Below, one piece after another: positions 36,494-46,084 of a DNA stretch of 64,000 bases. The first letter of the stretch is position 1, and every line of letters begins with the position of its first letter. The position numbers and the translations under genes are program-made. The stretch comes from JAGFIY01 sp964499285 (GTDB lineage: Bacteria; Bacteroidota; Ignavibacteria; Ignavibacteriales; Melioribacteraceae): positions 1 through 64,000 of the forward strand of contig CAZCLA010000004.1 in the NCBI GenBank assembly GCA_964499285.1, written 5' to 3'. Below the pieces are notes generated by a model. That model did not search any database, was not told where the DNA came from, and saw nothing but the letters and a program-made list of their open reading frames with translations.

Positions 36494-36934
36494 TTATCTT
36501 CTTTTAATTGAATTAATCACTAATACAGCTCCTACTGCTATAAAACCTATTGGAAGTAAATCAACGAAATTAAAATACGGAAAAATTCTTTCGAGAAGGA
36601 AAATCGCTCCGATGCTGATTAGTATCAAACCAAAAACTATTCTGCCGCTGTTAGATGATTCTTTAACTTTTTCTTCCTGCGGTGAATCCGCTTGTGCATC
36701 ACCGGACGGCTCAGTATTTACAGATGTTTTTTCCTGCTCAAATGTCTCGATATCCGGAATCACGATCCAAAGCACGATATAAAGAATGATTCCCATGCCG
36801 TTAATAATTGCTAGGATTATGAAAATTATTCTTACGAGTACAGGATCAATATCAAGATATTCTCCCAATCCGGCAGCAACTCCACCGAATACTCTTCGGT
36901 TTTTTGCACGATATAATCTTTCTTTAGCAGCCAT
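36494..36934 (-). CDS. PspC-domain protein
   Basis: I choose ATG 36934, which gives a protein beginning MAAKERLYRAKNRRVFGG as PspC proteins do and has AGAGA upstream; an in-frame ATG at 37003 would add 23 polar residues. The 146-residue protein has the PspC domain (residues 6-65: RVFGGVAAGLGEYLDIDPVL and the helix ILYIVLWIVIP), a polar linker rich in Glu, Ser and Asp, and two more hydrophobic helices at the C-terminus (RIVFGLILISIGAIFLLERI and DLLPIGFIAVGAVLVINSI). PspC proteins take part in phage-shock and membrane-stress responses. It is upstream of and coupled to the toast-rack gene. Confidence 0.88.
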   Translation of the reverse strand: MAAKERLYRAKNRRVFGGVAAGLGEYLDIDPVLVRIIFIILAIINGMGIILYIVLWIVIPDIETFEQEKTSVNTEPSGDAQADSPQEEKVKESSNSGRIVFGLILISIGAIFLLERIFPYFNFVDLLPIGFIAVGAVLVINSIKRR

Positions 36935-37130
36935 TTTGTTCTCTGATTTTGATTTAAACTTATCAACTGTATCAATTTCTAATTTGTTAGACGATACACA
37001 CATAAAAAGGTTCGTAACTTGTCTAAAATCAATCTATTTTCTGTGGATTACGATTGTTATTGAATAAAGGACATAGGTTCTATATTTTTTATGAATTAAA
37101 TTTTTTGAATAGTGTAGAATAGCTTAGTTA

Positions 37131-38771
37131 ATGAAAATTGGACTCTGCCAGATAAATCCGATAATAGGGGATGTTGAAGGCAACAAAGAAAAAATTCTTC
37201 AAGGTTATCGAAAGGGAATAAGTGAAGGTGTTGATCTCGTAATCTTTCCGGAGCTGGCTCTGTGCGGTTACCCGCCACAAGACTTACTAGAGAAGGACGA
37301 ATTCAGACAACTGATAATTAATTCATCAAACGAGATTGCCCAACAAACAAAATCTGTTGGGTTGATATTCGGAGCAATTACGGAAGAGTATGATAATGTG
37401 GGAACCGGACTTTATAACTCAGCCATTTTGTGTTATGAAGGAAAAGTACAATTCATCCAGAATAAAACTTTGCTTCCCAATTATGATGTTTTTGACGAGG
37501 TGAGATATTTTGAATCTGCTAAGGAAGTGAGAATCCACACATTCAAAAATGAAAAGTTAGGAATTTCGATTTGCGAAGATATCTGGAACGATGCAGATTA
37601 TTGGAAGAAGCGTAGATATGAAATTGATCCGGTGCAAAGGATGGTCGATAAAGGGGCAACTATTCTTATAAATATTTCAGCTAGTCCTTATGCATACGGA
37701 AGACGGCGAGAAAGATTTGAAATGCTTTCAACTTTAACGCGGACGGACAAACTTCCGCTTGCATATGTTTGCTGTGTTGGAGCACAAACAGATTTGATTT
37801 TTGACGGCGGAAGTATGTGCTTCGATAAAGAAGGTAAACTCGTAAAACTTGGTAAAACTTACGAAGAAGATTTTATCGTTTTCGATACTGAAGAAAAATT
37901 TAATGAAGTCACGGAAATTGAGAAAAGCTTTGAAGAAGAAGTCTTGTCAAGTTTGATTTTAGGTATCCGAGATTATGCAGCGAAGACTGGATTTAAAAAA
38001 GCAATAATTGGATTAAGCGGGGGAATTGATTCTGCTTTAATTACTTATATTGCTGTTCAAGCACTTGGAAAAGATAACGTAAATGTTGTTATGCTTCCTT
38101 CGATTTACTCTTCTGAAGGGAGTATAAAGGATTCGCAAAAACTAATCGGGAACTTGGGCATCCAGTCCAATATCATTTCGATTAAAGAACCTTTTGAGGT
38201 TCTACTAAAAAAACTTAAACCCGTCTTCGATAATCAACCTAGAAACATTGCCGAGGAAAATCTCCAAGCAAGGATAAGAGGTTTATTGCTGATGGGCATT
38301 TCGAACAAGTTTAATTATTTACTGCTTACGACAGGAAACAAATCTGAAATTGCGGTCGGTTACGCAACGTTGTACGGAGATATGTGTGGGGCACTTGCGG
38401 TAATTGGAGATGTATATAAAACTGATGTTTACAGAATGTGTAAGTTCATAAATAGAGTAAAAGAAATAATTCCAATTGAGATAATTGATAAAGAACCCTC
38501 GGCAGAATTGAGCCCAAATCAAAAAGATCAAGATTCTCTCCCGCCCTATGAAATACTTGATACAATTTTAAGAATGTATCTGGAAGAATATAAGGAACAT
38601 AAAGCAATATCGGCTCATATAAAGGATTCCGATTTAGTAAAAAAAGTGCTGCGTCTTGTTGATATGAATGAATTTAAAAGAAAACAGGCGGCACCTGTGT
38701 TAAGAGTCTCCACAAAAGCTTTTGGTTATGGCAGGAGATTCCCAATAGTACATAAAATAACTAGAATATAG
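37131..38771 (+). CDS. nadE: Glutamine-dependent NAD+ synthase
   Basis: A 546-residue two-domain enzyme making NAD from deamido-NAD, ATP and glutamine. The N-terminal nitrilase-type amidase (residues 1-250) has the Glu in FPELALCGYPPQDLL, the Lys in QNKTLLPNYDVFDE and the Cys in GISICEDIWND. The C-terminal synthetase domain (from about 265) has the ATP pyrophosphatase loop GLSGGIDSALI, then TTGNKSEIAVGYATLYGD and EPSAELSPNQKDQDSLPPYE. Length is typical of the bacterial glutamine-dependent type. It stands between the envelope-stress genes (divergent) and dsbD (14 bases downstream). Confidence 0.95.
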   Translation: MKIGLCQINPIIGDVEGNKEKILQGYRKGISEGVDLVIFPELALCGYPPQDLLEKDEFRQLIINSSNEIAQQTKSVGLIFGAITEEYDNVGTGLYNSAILCYEGKVQFIQNKTLLPNYDVFDEVRYFESAKEVRIHTFKNEKLGISICEDIWNDADYWKKRRYEIDPVQRMVDKGATILINISASPYAYGRRRERFEMLSTLTRTDKLPLAYVCCVGAQTDLIFDGGSMCFDKEGKLVKLGKTYEEDFIVFDTEEKFNEVTEIEKSFEEEVLSSLILGIRDYAAKTGFKKAIIGLSGGIDSALITYIAVQALGKDNVNVVMLPSIYSSEGSIKDSQKLIGNLGIQSNIISIKEPFEVLLKKLKPVFDNQPRNIAEENLQARIRGLLLMGISNKFNYLLLTTGNKSEIAVGYATLYGDMCGALAVIGDVYKTDVYRMCKFINRVKEIIPIEIIDKEPSAELSPNQKDQDSLPPYEILDTILRMYLEEYKEHKAISAHIKDSDLVKKVLRLVDMNEFKRKQAAPVLRVSTKAFGYGRRFPIVHKITRI

Positions 38772-38785
38772 ATTTTGGAGTTTTA

Positions 38786-40555
38786 ATGAAATTGAGAAAG
38801 TTGTTAACTTTTGGATTTTTACTTATTACGGCAAATGTTTTTGGCCAGTTTGGATCAGATTTGAATTTGGTGAAAATCGATGTTTATAAATCGTTCGACA
38901 AAATTCACTCCGGTAGCGAAATGAAAATTGCTGTCAAAACTACCGTGGAAGATACTTGGCATATAAATTCAAATAAACCTAATGATGAATTTCTTATTCC
39001 TACGGAACTTGAAATAAAATCGGACAATAACTTTGAGTTAAAGACTGTTTCCTACCCTAAGCATAAAGAGATGGATTTCGGTTTTTCCGATAAACCTGTT
39101 GCGGTTTACGAACACGAATTTTTTATAGGTGCGGTTATTTCAGTACCGGCTGATTTGGCTCCCGGAAGTTATTCGTTGAATGTTGTGTTACAATATCAAG
39201 CATGTAATGATGCATCATGTATGCCTCCGTCCTCGGTTGATACTTTGCTTGTGATCGAGATTGTGGACAATAAAACACCTGTTAATGAAATTAATTCGGA
39301 AATATTTTCTAACATCAATATTTCTTACTCGCCTGCAGTGGTTGTTGAAGAAGATGATTCTTCAATTGCAAGCACATTGGAATCGAGCGGACTAATTTTG
39401 AGTTTGTTGTTTGTTTTTATAGGAGGATTAGCTTTAAACCTTACACCTTGTGTGTACCCATTAATTCCTATTACAATTGGTTATTTCGGCGGTCAGAGTG
39501 AAGGAAAAACGGGTAAGCTCTTCGTCCTTGGAATATTGTACGTACTAGGGATGGCAATAACATATTCGATAGTTGGAGTTGTGACTTCATTAAGCGGTGC
39601 GGTTTTTGGTTCACTTTTGCAGAACCCGATTGTGATTATTTTTGTCGCACTAATTTTGATCGCTCTTTCATTAAGTATGTTTGGTTTGTATGAATTCAAA
39701 ATGCCCGATAAATGGGTGATGAAAGCAGGAGGGGCAAAATCGGGAGTGTTTGGTGCGCTTCTTATGGGATTAACTATGGGTATAGTTGCTGCTCCATGTA
39801 TCGGTCCATTTGTACTTGGGCTTGTTACTTACGTCGGTGCAAAAGGAGATCCTCTTTACGGATTTTTGATGTTCTTCTTTCTAGCGTTGGGATTGGGAAC
39901 ACCTTATTTATTCTTAGCCTTGTTTTCAGGAAAGATTAAAAGTCTGCCCAAAGCAGGTTTTTGGATGGAAGCCGTTAAACATATTTTTGGATTTATTTTA
40001 ATAGCTATGGCTATCTATTTTGTGGGACCACTGCTTCCTAAAGATGTTGAGTTTTATCTGCTTCCGATCTTCCTAATTTTAAGTGCATTATACTTGTTGT
40101 TTTTTGATAAGACAGCAAATAACATAAAAGGATTTCTGATTTTCAAAACTCTTTTTTCCATCTTAATTATTGCAGTCGCTGCTTATATGTTGTGGCCGGT
40201 TGATAGAAAATCGCCCGAATGGATATATTATGATGAAACAATGTACGAAGATGCAATGCAGAACGGTGACAAAATATTTTTGGATTTTTATGCCGATTGG
40301 TGCATACCATGTAAAGAACTTGATGCATTAACTTTTTCTGATGAAAGAGTTATCAAAGAACTTTCTACCTTCAAAACTTTTAAAGTGGATATGACGCAAT
40401 CACTTTCGGAAGAAACTGAAAAACTGAGGGATAAATTTGAAATTGTTGGAATGCCCACACTTATTGTAATAAATTCATATGGTGAGGAGGTCAAAAGAAT
40501 AACAGGATTTATGAACGCTGACGAATTTTTGAAAACAATCGAGAATGTGAATTAA
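38786..40555 (+). CDS. dsbD: Thiol:disulfide interchange protein DsbD
   Basis: A 589-residue inner-membrane electron conduit that passes reducing power from cytoplasmic thioredoxin to periplasmic proteins. A signal peptide (residues 1-20, ending NVFGQ) precedes the periplasmic N-terminal domain with its Cys pair in ACNDASCMPPSS. Eight hydrophobic helices from about 205 to 470 include the two membrane cysteines in LTPCVYPLIPI and VAAPCIGPFVLG. The C-terminal thioredoxin-like domain has DFYADWCIPCKELD near residue 500. All three redox pairs are present. It follows nadE by 14 bases. Likely clients are cytochrome-maturation or thiol-isomerase proteins encoded elsewhere. Confidence 0.94.
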   Translation: MKLRKLLTFGFLLITANVFGQFGSDLNLVKIDVYKSFDKIHSGSEMKIAVKTTVEDTWHINSNKPNDEFLIPTELEIKSDNNFELKTVSYPKHKEMDFGFSDKPVAVYEHEFFIGAVISVPADLAPGSYSLNVVLQYQACNDASCMPPSSVDTLLVIEIVDNKTPVNEINSEIFSNINISYSPAVVVEEDDSSIASTLESSGLILSLLFVFIGGLALNLTPCVYPLIPITIGYFGGQSEGKTGKLFVLGILYVLGMAITYSIVGVVTSLSGAVFGSLLQNPIVIIFVALILIALSLSMFGLYEFKMPDKWVMKAGGAKSGVFGALLMGLTMGIVAAPCIGPFVLGLVTYVGAKGDPLYGFLMFFFLALGLGTPYLFLALFSGKIKSLPKAGFWMEAVKHIFGFILIAMAIYFVGPLLPKDVEFYLLPIFLILSALYLLFFDKTANNIKGFLIFKTLFSILIIAVAAYMLWPVDRKSPEWIYYDETMYEDAMQNGDKIFLDFYADWCIPCKELDALTFSDERVIKELSTFKTFKVDMTQSLSEETEKLRDKFEIVGMPTLIVINSYGEEVKRITGFMNADEFLKTIENVN

Positions 40556-40561
40556 ATAAAA

Positions 40562-40590
40562 TTGCTTAAGCATAATAGCTTTTATATTTT
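40562..40590 (+). promoter_or_regulatory. Candidate promoter for korAB
   Basis: TTGCTT (40562-40567) and TATTTT (40585-40590) are spaced 17 bases apart, 49 bases before the korA ATG. The pattern is sigma-70-like, but the region is very AT-rich and the -10 is imperfect, so support is weak. Confidence 0.25.
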
Positions 40591-40639
40591 TCATAACGTT
40601 AAATAACTAAATAATCATAAGCACAAGAGTAACATTATA

Positions 40640-42493
40640 ATGGCTAAAGAGATTCAAAAGAAGGTGTTAGACCTCGATGAAGTAACTGTTAGATTTGCCG
40701 GTGACTCCGGTGATGGTATGCAGTTGACCGGCTCTCAATTCAGTGATACTACTGCATTTGTGGGAAACGATTTAAATACACTGCCGGATTACCCGGCTGA
40801 AATTCGGGCTCCTGCCGGAACACTTTATGGTGTTAGCGGATTCCAGCTTCATTTTAGTTCAAACGATATCCATACTCCGGGAGATACTCCCGACGTTTTG
40901 GTTGCTATGAACCCGGCTGCACTTAAAATAAATTTAAAAGATCTTAAGTCGGGCGGTATTATTATTGCCAACCAAGATTCTTTCGATCCGAAAAATTTAA
41001 AACTTGCCGGCTTTGATTCAAATCCATTGGAAGATGATTCACTGAACGGATTCAAAGTTTTTTCGGTTCGCATTACAAGTTTGACCACGGAAGCATTGAA
41101 AGATACTTCCTTATCAAATAAAGAAATTACAAGATCAAAAAACTTTTTTGCATTGGGAATAATGTACTGGCTGTTTAACAGACCGCTTGATCCAACTCTT
41201 TCTTGGATTAATTCTAAATTTAAAAAGTTGCCGGATATTGCCGATGCAAATACCAAAGCATTAAAAGCAGGATATTATTTCGGAGAACAGACAGAAATTT
41301 TTACTGCAAGATATTCTGTTAAACCTGCCCATCTTCCTGCAGGCACTTATAAAAATATATCCGGTAACGAAGCTACCGCAATCGGTTTTGTAGCTGCTTC
41401 TCAACTTTGCGGACTTCCTTTATTTCTAGGGTCATATCCGATTACGCCGGCTTCCGATATTCTTCACTTTTTGAGTGCTTATAAAAACTTTGGTGTTAAA
41501 ACTTTTCAGGCTGAAGATGAAATTGCGGGAATTGCATCTGCAATCGGAGCAGCATTCGGTGGGTCGTTAGCAATTACTACAACTAGCGGTCCCGGTTTGG
41601 CGTTAAAGACTGAAGCGACCGGACTTGCAGTTATGACCGAACTTCCTTTAGTTATCGTTAATGTTCAGAGGGGAGGACCAAGTACGGGTTTGCCTACGAA
41701 AACAGAACAAGCAGATTTACTTCAGGCAATTTATGGAAGAAACGGCGAAGCACCGGTTGTTGTATTAGCTGCTTCAACTCCAAGTGATTGCTTTTATATG
41801 GCAATTGAAGCTTCTAAGATTGCATTGAAATATATGTTGCCGGTTATACTTCTTACAGACGGTTATATTGCAAATGGAAGCGAACCTTGGAGAATTCCGC
41901 ACGCAGACGAACTTCCAAAATTCGAAAAGTTTTACGAAAAGAATGCGGAGGATTTTCAACCTTACAGAAGAGATGATAATCTTGCTAGACCTTGGGCTGT
42001 GCCAGGAACTCCCGGATTAGAACATAGAATAGGCGGATTGGAAAAAGCAAATATTACCGGAAACGTAAGTTATGATCCTGATAATCATGATTTTATGTGC
42101 AGATTAAGAGCAGAAAAAGTTGCTAAGGTTGTAAATGATGTTCCGGATCTTGTGGTTGACGGTCCGGATAAAGGTGAACTTCTTATCATCGGTTGGGGCG
42201 GAACAAAAGGATCAATTACTGAAGCCGTAACCAAAGCGAGAAAGGCTGGTTTAACCGTTAGTCAGATTCATCTAAAATACTTAAACCCGATGCCCAAAAA
42301 TTTAGGTGAAGTTCTTACTAATTTCAAAAAGATATTGATTCCGGAACTAAACTTAGGACAGCTTGCTACACTAATCAGAAAAGAATATTTGCGAGACGTA
42401 ATTCAATTAAATAAACTAAAAGGACTCCCTTTCAAGTCCGCTGAGATTCAAAACAAAATCTCTGAAATTCTCGGAGGAAATAATGGAAAATAA
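40640..42493 (+). CDS. korA: 2-oxoacid:ferredoxin oxidoreductase, fused gamma-alpha subunit
   Basis: A 617-residue subunit of a 2-oxoglutarate-type ferredoxin oxidoreductase, which decarboxylates a 2-oxoacid to an acyl-CoA with ferredoxin as electron acceptor. Residues 10-190 are the gamma (CoA-binding) domain: VRFAGDSGDGMQLTGSQF and LPDYPAEIRAPAG. Residues 225-600 are the alpha domain: SYPITPASDILHFL, FQAEDEIAGIASAIGAAFGG, TTTSGPGLALKTEA and QRGGPSTGLPTKTEQADLL. The arrangement is that of Bacteroidota Kor. It overlaps korB by 11 bases. In an anaerobe it can run in an oxidative TCA cycle or the reductive direction; the sequence does not decide. Substrate could also be another 2-oxoacid. Confidence 0.92.
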   Translation: MAKEIQKKVLDLDEVTVRFAGDSGDGMQLTGSQFSDTTAFVGNDLNTLPDYPAEIRAPAGTLYGVSGFQLHFSSNDIHTPGDTPDVLVAMNPAALKINLKDLKSGGIIIANQDSFDPKNLKLAGFDSNPLEDDSLNGFKVFSVRITSLTTEALKDTSLSNKEITRSKNFFALGIMYWLFNRPLDPTLSWINSKFKKLPDIADANTKALKAGYYFGEQTEIFTARYSVKPAHLPAGTYKNISGNEATAIGFVAASQLCGLPLFLGSYPITPASDILHFLSAYKNFGVKTFQAEDEIAGIASAIGAAFGGSLAITTTSGPGLALKTEATGLAVMTELPLVIVNVQRGGPSTGLPTKTEQADLLQAIYGRNGEAPVVVLAASTPSDCFYMAIEASKIALKYMLPVILLTDGYIANGSEPWRIPHADELPKFEKFYEKNAEDFQPYRRDDNLARPWAVPGTPGLEHRIGGLEKANITGNVSYDPDNHDFMCRLRAEKVAKVVNDVPDLVVDGPDKGELLIIGWGGTKGSITEAVTKARKAGLTVSQIHLKYLNPMPKNLGEVLTNFKKILIPELNLGQLATLIRKEYLRDVIQLNKLKGLPFKSAEIQNKISEILGGNNGK

Positions 42494-43517
42494 AATTGAA
42501 GCACAAGAATTAAAATATACATCTAAGGATTTTGCTTCCGATCAGGACGTAAGATGGTGTCCGGGTTGTGGGGATTATTCTATTCTGGCGCAAGTACAAA
42601 GAACTTTCCCTGATATTGGAATCAAGAAAGAAAATATCGTTTGGGTTTCCGGTATTGGTTGTTCCAGCAGATTTCCTTATTATATGAGCACATATGGATT
42701 TCACGGTATTCACGGGCGTGCACCGGCGATAGCTTCAGGATTAAAAATTGCTCATCCTGAGCTTTCAGTTTGGGTTGCTACCGGAGACGGTGACCTAATG
42801 AGCATAGGCGGTAATCATTTTATTCACACTTGTAGAAAAAATGTTGATCTGAAAATTCTAATGTTCAACAATAGAATTTATGGTCTCACAAAAGGTCAAT
42901 ATTCACCTACATCGGAAAAAGGAAAAGTTACTAAAAGTACACCATACGGCAGTGTTGATTATCCTTTCAATCCTACCTCGCTTGCACTTGGTTCGGACGC
43001 ATCTTTTGTAGCAAGAACCATTGATCGCGAACCTAAACATATGCAGGAGATGATTAGGAAAGCCGCAGAACATAAAGGAACGGCATTTATCGAAATATAT
43101 CAGAACTGCAATATCTTTAACGATGGTGCTTATTTGAACCTTACCGAAAAAGATGTGAAACTAGATAATGTTCTCGTTCTTGAACATGGTAAACCCATGG
43201 TTTATGGAAAAGAAAAAGAAAAGGGAATTAAACTTGACGGATTCAAACCCATCAGTGTCGATTTGAATGATGGAAAACATTCGATAAATGATCTTCTTGT
43301 TCACGATGAGGCTGATCAAAATTCGATTCGCGCTTTCATTATTGCTCATATGACTGATCACCCCGGTCTACCCACTCCGATTGGCATATTCCGTCGCATC
43401 CTTAAACCAACTTATGATCAAGGTGTTACTGATCAAATTAATCATATTGTCGAAAAGAAGGGAAAAGGTGATTTGGAAGCAGTACTTTTTAGCGGAAATA
43501 CTTGGGAAGTGAAATAG
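42483..43517 (+). CDS. korB: 2-oxoacid:ferredoxin oxidoreductase, beta subunit
   Basis: A 344-residue thiamine pyrophosphate-binding partner of KorA. Key blocks are VRWCPGCGDYSILAQVQR near 21, VSGIGCSSRFPYYM near 56, the TPP site ATGDGDLMSIGGNHFIHTCR near 98 with MFNNRIYGLTKGQYSPTSE, and a C-terminal segment with IEIYQNCNIFNDG. Together with KorA it forms the whole catalytic enzyme in this subfamily; no separate delta (ferredoxin) subunit is needed or seen. The start overlaps the end of korA by 11 bases. A strong terminator lies 18 bases after the stop. Confidence 0.94.
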   Translation: MENKIEAQELKYTSKDFASDQDVRWCPGCGDYSILAQVQRTFPDIGIKKENIVWVSGIGCSSRFPYYMSTYGFHGIHGRAPAIASGLKIAHPELSVWVATGDGDLMSIGGNHFIHTCRKNVDLKILMFNNRIYGLTKGQYSPTSEKGKVTKSTPYGSVDYPFNPTSLALGSDASFVARTIDREPKHMQEMIRKAAEHKGTAFIEIYQNCNIFNDGAYLNLTEKDVKLDNVLVLEHGKPMVYGKEKEKGIKLDGFKPISVDLNDGKHSINDLLVHDEADQNSIRAFIIAHMTDHPGLPTPIGIFRRILKPTYDQGVTDQINHIVEKKGKGDLEAVLFSGNTWEVK

Positions 43518-43535
43518 AATGTTGTTTTTTCTTTC

Positions 43536-43564
43536 AAAGGCGGGGTTCAAACTCCGCCTTTTTT
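43536..43564 (+). terminator. Intrinsic terminator after korB
   Basis: AAAGGCGGGG and CTCCGCCTTT form a 10-pair stem with one G-T pair around a TTCAAA loop, followed by T residues. It ends the korAB unit. Confidence 0.88.
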
Positions 43565-43620
43565 GTGTTTGATTTATAATTATTTTTTCCCACATTCATA
43601 CCTTTAATTTTAGCAGAAAG

Positions 43621-44607
43621 ATGAATAAACTTTTTACTGACCTCAATAGCATTATTGAAAAGTACGAGACTTTTATTATTACAACACATGTAAATCCGGA
43701 TGCTGATGCTATAGGTTCTGAACTTGCATTTTACTTTTTATTGAAGAAAAAGAATAAACGTGTTAAAGTCATCAATACGAGTGAAACTCCTGAATATTTA
43801 ACATTTCTTGATAAGGATTCAATAACAGAGCAGTATAGCGCTAAGCTTCACGATTTTGAAATCACAAAAGCGGATGCACTAATTGCGCTGGATCTAAATC
43901 AAATTTCCCGCACGGCAAGAATGAGCTCTGTTATAGAAAAGTCAAATATTTTTAAAGTTTGCATCGATCACCATCAAGATCCGGAAGATTTTGCAGACCT
44001 TCTCATAAACGATATAACTTATACTGCAACCGGCGAGATCATTTACGATTTTATAGAACAGACCTATCCCGATAATTTTGATTTAAATATTGCTGAAAAT
44101 CTTTATGCCGCAATAATGACTGATACCGGTTCATTCAGATTCGAGAGAACAACGTCAAAGACTCACATGATCGCGGCAAAACTTCTGGACATGAAAGTAA
44201 ATCCGACTGAAATTTATAATCAGATTTATGATCAAAACAGTTATTCAAAGCTTAAACTCCTTGGCACTGCTTTGAGTGAATTAAAAATTATACACGAAAA
44301 CAGACTTGCTTATATGGTGATCACACAAGAGTTATTGAAACTTTTTAATACGAAGGAAACTGAAGTAGATGGATTTGTGAATTATTGTGTGTCGATAAAA
44401 GGAGTACAGATAGGATTACTTTTTTTTGAACTAAAAAACGGAATCAAAATTAGTTTCAGATCAAAAGGGAAGATTGCGGTTAATAAACTCGCTTCCGAGT
44501 TTGAAGGCGGCGGTCACCAAAATGCAGCAGGTTCAAGAATTTTCGATTGTAAACTTGACGATTATCTAAACGAAGTGTTATATGCTGCAAAAAAGTATCT
44601 AGAATAG
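43621..44607 (+). CDS. nrnA: DHH-family oligoribonuclease / pAp phosphatase
   Basis: A 328-residue NrnA-like enzyme that degrades very short RNAs and removes the 3'-phosphate of pAp. The DHH domain has THVNPDADAIGSELAFYFLL near 24, ALDLNQISRTARM near 90 and the DHHQDPEDF signature near 118. The C-terminal DHHA1 domain ends in GGGHQNAAGSRIF near 300. Family length is 310-330. pAp is the by-product of PAPS-dependent sulfotransferases, of which this window has four, though no link is shown. It precedes the leucyl aminopeptidase gene by 7 bases. Confidence 0.92.
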   Translation: MNKLFTDLNSIIEKYETFIITTHVNPDADAIGSELAFYFLLKKKNKRVKVINTSETPEYLTFLDKDSITEQYSAKLHDFEITKADALIALDLNQISRTARMSSVIEKSNIFKVCIDHHQDPEDFADLLINDITYTATGEIIYDFIEQTYPDNFDLNIAENLYAAIMTDTGSFRFERTTSKTHMIAAKLLDMKVNPTEIYNQIYDQNSYSKLKLLGTALSELKIIHENRLAYMVITQELLKLFNTKETEVDGFVNYCVSIKGVQIGLLFFELKNGIKISFRSKGKIAVNKLASEFEGGGHQNAAGSRIFDCKLDDYLNEVLYAAKKYLE

Positions 44608-44614
44608 GAAAACT

Positions 44615-46081
44615 ATGTTATTCGAGCTAAAAGTAAAATCGACAATTAATACGGATTCAAAAACTGATTACGGCTTAGTCAATTTTTATGAACCGGATGA
44701 AAAGAAAAAAAACAGGGCAGACCTTTATAACATTCCGAATTATCTCTTTAACAATTTGGAGAATCAAGAAACTGAAGCAATTAAGTATTATCCTAATAAG
44801 GGAAAGAATCGCGTTTATTTCGTATATAAGATTGACCAAAAAAAAATAACAAGGGATTACTTTAGAGATGCATTAGCCGGAATGATTCAAGACTTTGAAA
44901 AAGAAAATGTATCAAAGCTTTATGTGGACCTTAATTTAGTTAATGATTATAAGATTTTTGATTCAATGGAATACCTTCTACAATCAGCAATTGAAGGTAT
45001 CTTTCTTGGAAATTATTCGTTCAATAAATACAAAAAAGAGAAGAAACAGAAAAAACTTGATTTGATCGTTCTACATAAAAATCAGAATCTCATTAAGAAA
45101 ATTATTTCCGAGACTGCTCGTTTAATTGATGCTGTTATTTTTACAAAAGATCTAGTGAATGAACCGGCAATATCGCTTACCCCGAAATCATTTTTTCAAA
45201 GAACAAGGAATGAACTTATAAAAGCAGGAATAAAAGTAACTGCTTTAACAAAGGCTGATATGCAGAAGAAAAAAATGAATGCCATTTTAGCAGTAGGTAA
45301 CGGAAGCGAGAATCCACCTTATTTGATTAAGATACATTACAGACCAAAACAGAAACCTAAGAAAAAAATTGCTTTGGTTGGAAAAGGTGTAACCTACGAT
45401 ACCGGGGGATATTCAATTAAGCCGACAAACGGAATGTACGAAATGAAAGCCGATATGGCAGGTGCTGCTGCCGTGGTTGGTACTATACTCGCCGCCGCAA
45501 AATCAAATTTACCAATTGAACTTCTAGGTTTTATTCCTGCGGTTGAAAACATGATTTCGGGAAAAGCATATAGACCCGGGGATATTATTAAAAGTTATTC
45601 AGGGAAGACAATTGACGTAAAGGATACGGATGCAGAAGGAAGGATTGTACTATCAGATGCATTGACGTATGCTTGCGAATCAAAACCTGAACAAATTATA
45701 GATTTTGCAACATTGACAGGTGCTGTTGCCGTAGCATTGGGGGTTTATAGAGCAGGTGTTTTTACCAATTTTCAGGAACTATCGGATAAGTTGATTGATT
45801 CCGGGGAGAAAACTTATGAACTACTCTGGCAACTTCCTTTCGGAAAAGAGTATGAAAAATTAATTAAAAGTGATCTTGCAGACGTCAGCAATCTTGGTCC
45901 AAGATGGGGCGGTGCTATAACTGCAGGAAAATTTCTGGAACATTTTGTTGACGAAAAAATTCCCTGGGTTCATATTGATTTAGCCGGACCGGCTTTAAGC
46001 CACGATTTAAACAATTACTCAAAGAAATATAATACCGGTTTTGGAGTTAGATTGATGTATGATTATCTGAAGAATTTGTAG
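44615..46081 (+). CDS. pepA: M17 leucyl aminopeptidase family protein
   Basis: A 488-residue cytoplasmic dizinc/manganese aminopeptidase. The N-terminal domain (residues 1-160) is divergent. The catalytic domain shows the Lys/Asp ligands in VGKGVTYDTGGYSIKP near 250, the MKADMAGAAAVVG block near 275 with Ala where Gly is usual, and DTDAEGRIVLSDALTYA near 338, with Asp replacing the first Asn of the normal NTDAEGR. Metal-binding Asp and Glu of that block remain. The protein should be active on N-terminal amino acids or act as a regulator. It ends 3 bases before the convergent lolD stop. Confidence 0.9.
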   Translation: MLFELKVKSTINTDSKTDYGLVNFYEPDEKKKNRADLYNIPNYLFNNLENQETEAIKYYPNKGKNRVYFVYKIDQKKITRDYFRDALAGMIQDFEKENVSKLYVDLNLVNDYKIFDSMEYLLQSAIEGIFLGNYSFNKYKKEKKQKKLDLIVLHKNQNLIKKIISETARLIDAVIFTKDLVNEPAISLTPKSFFQRTRNELIKAGIKVTALTKADMQKKKMNAILAVGNGSENPPYLIKIHYRPKQKPKKKIALVGKGVTYDTGGYSIKPTNGMYEMKADMAGAAAVVGTILAAAKSNLPIELLGFIPAVENMISGKAYRPGDIIKSYSGKTIDVKDTDAEGRIVLSDALTYACESKPEQIIDFATLTGAVAVALGVYRAGVFTNFQELSDKLIDSGEKTYELLWQLPFGKEYEKLIKSDLADVSNLGPRWGGAITAGKFLEHFVDEKIPWVHIDLAGPALSHDLNNYSKKYNTGFGVRLMYDYLKNL

Positions 46082-46084
46082 TTT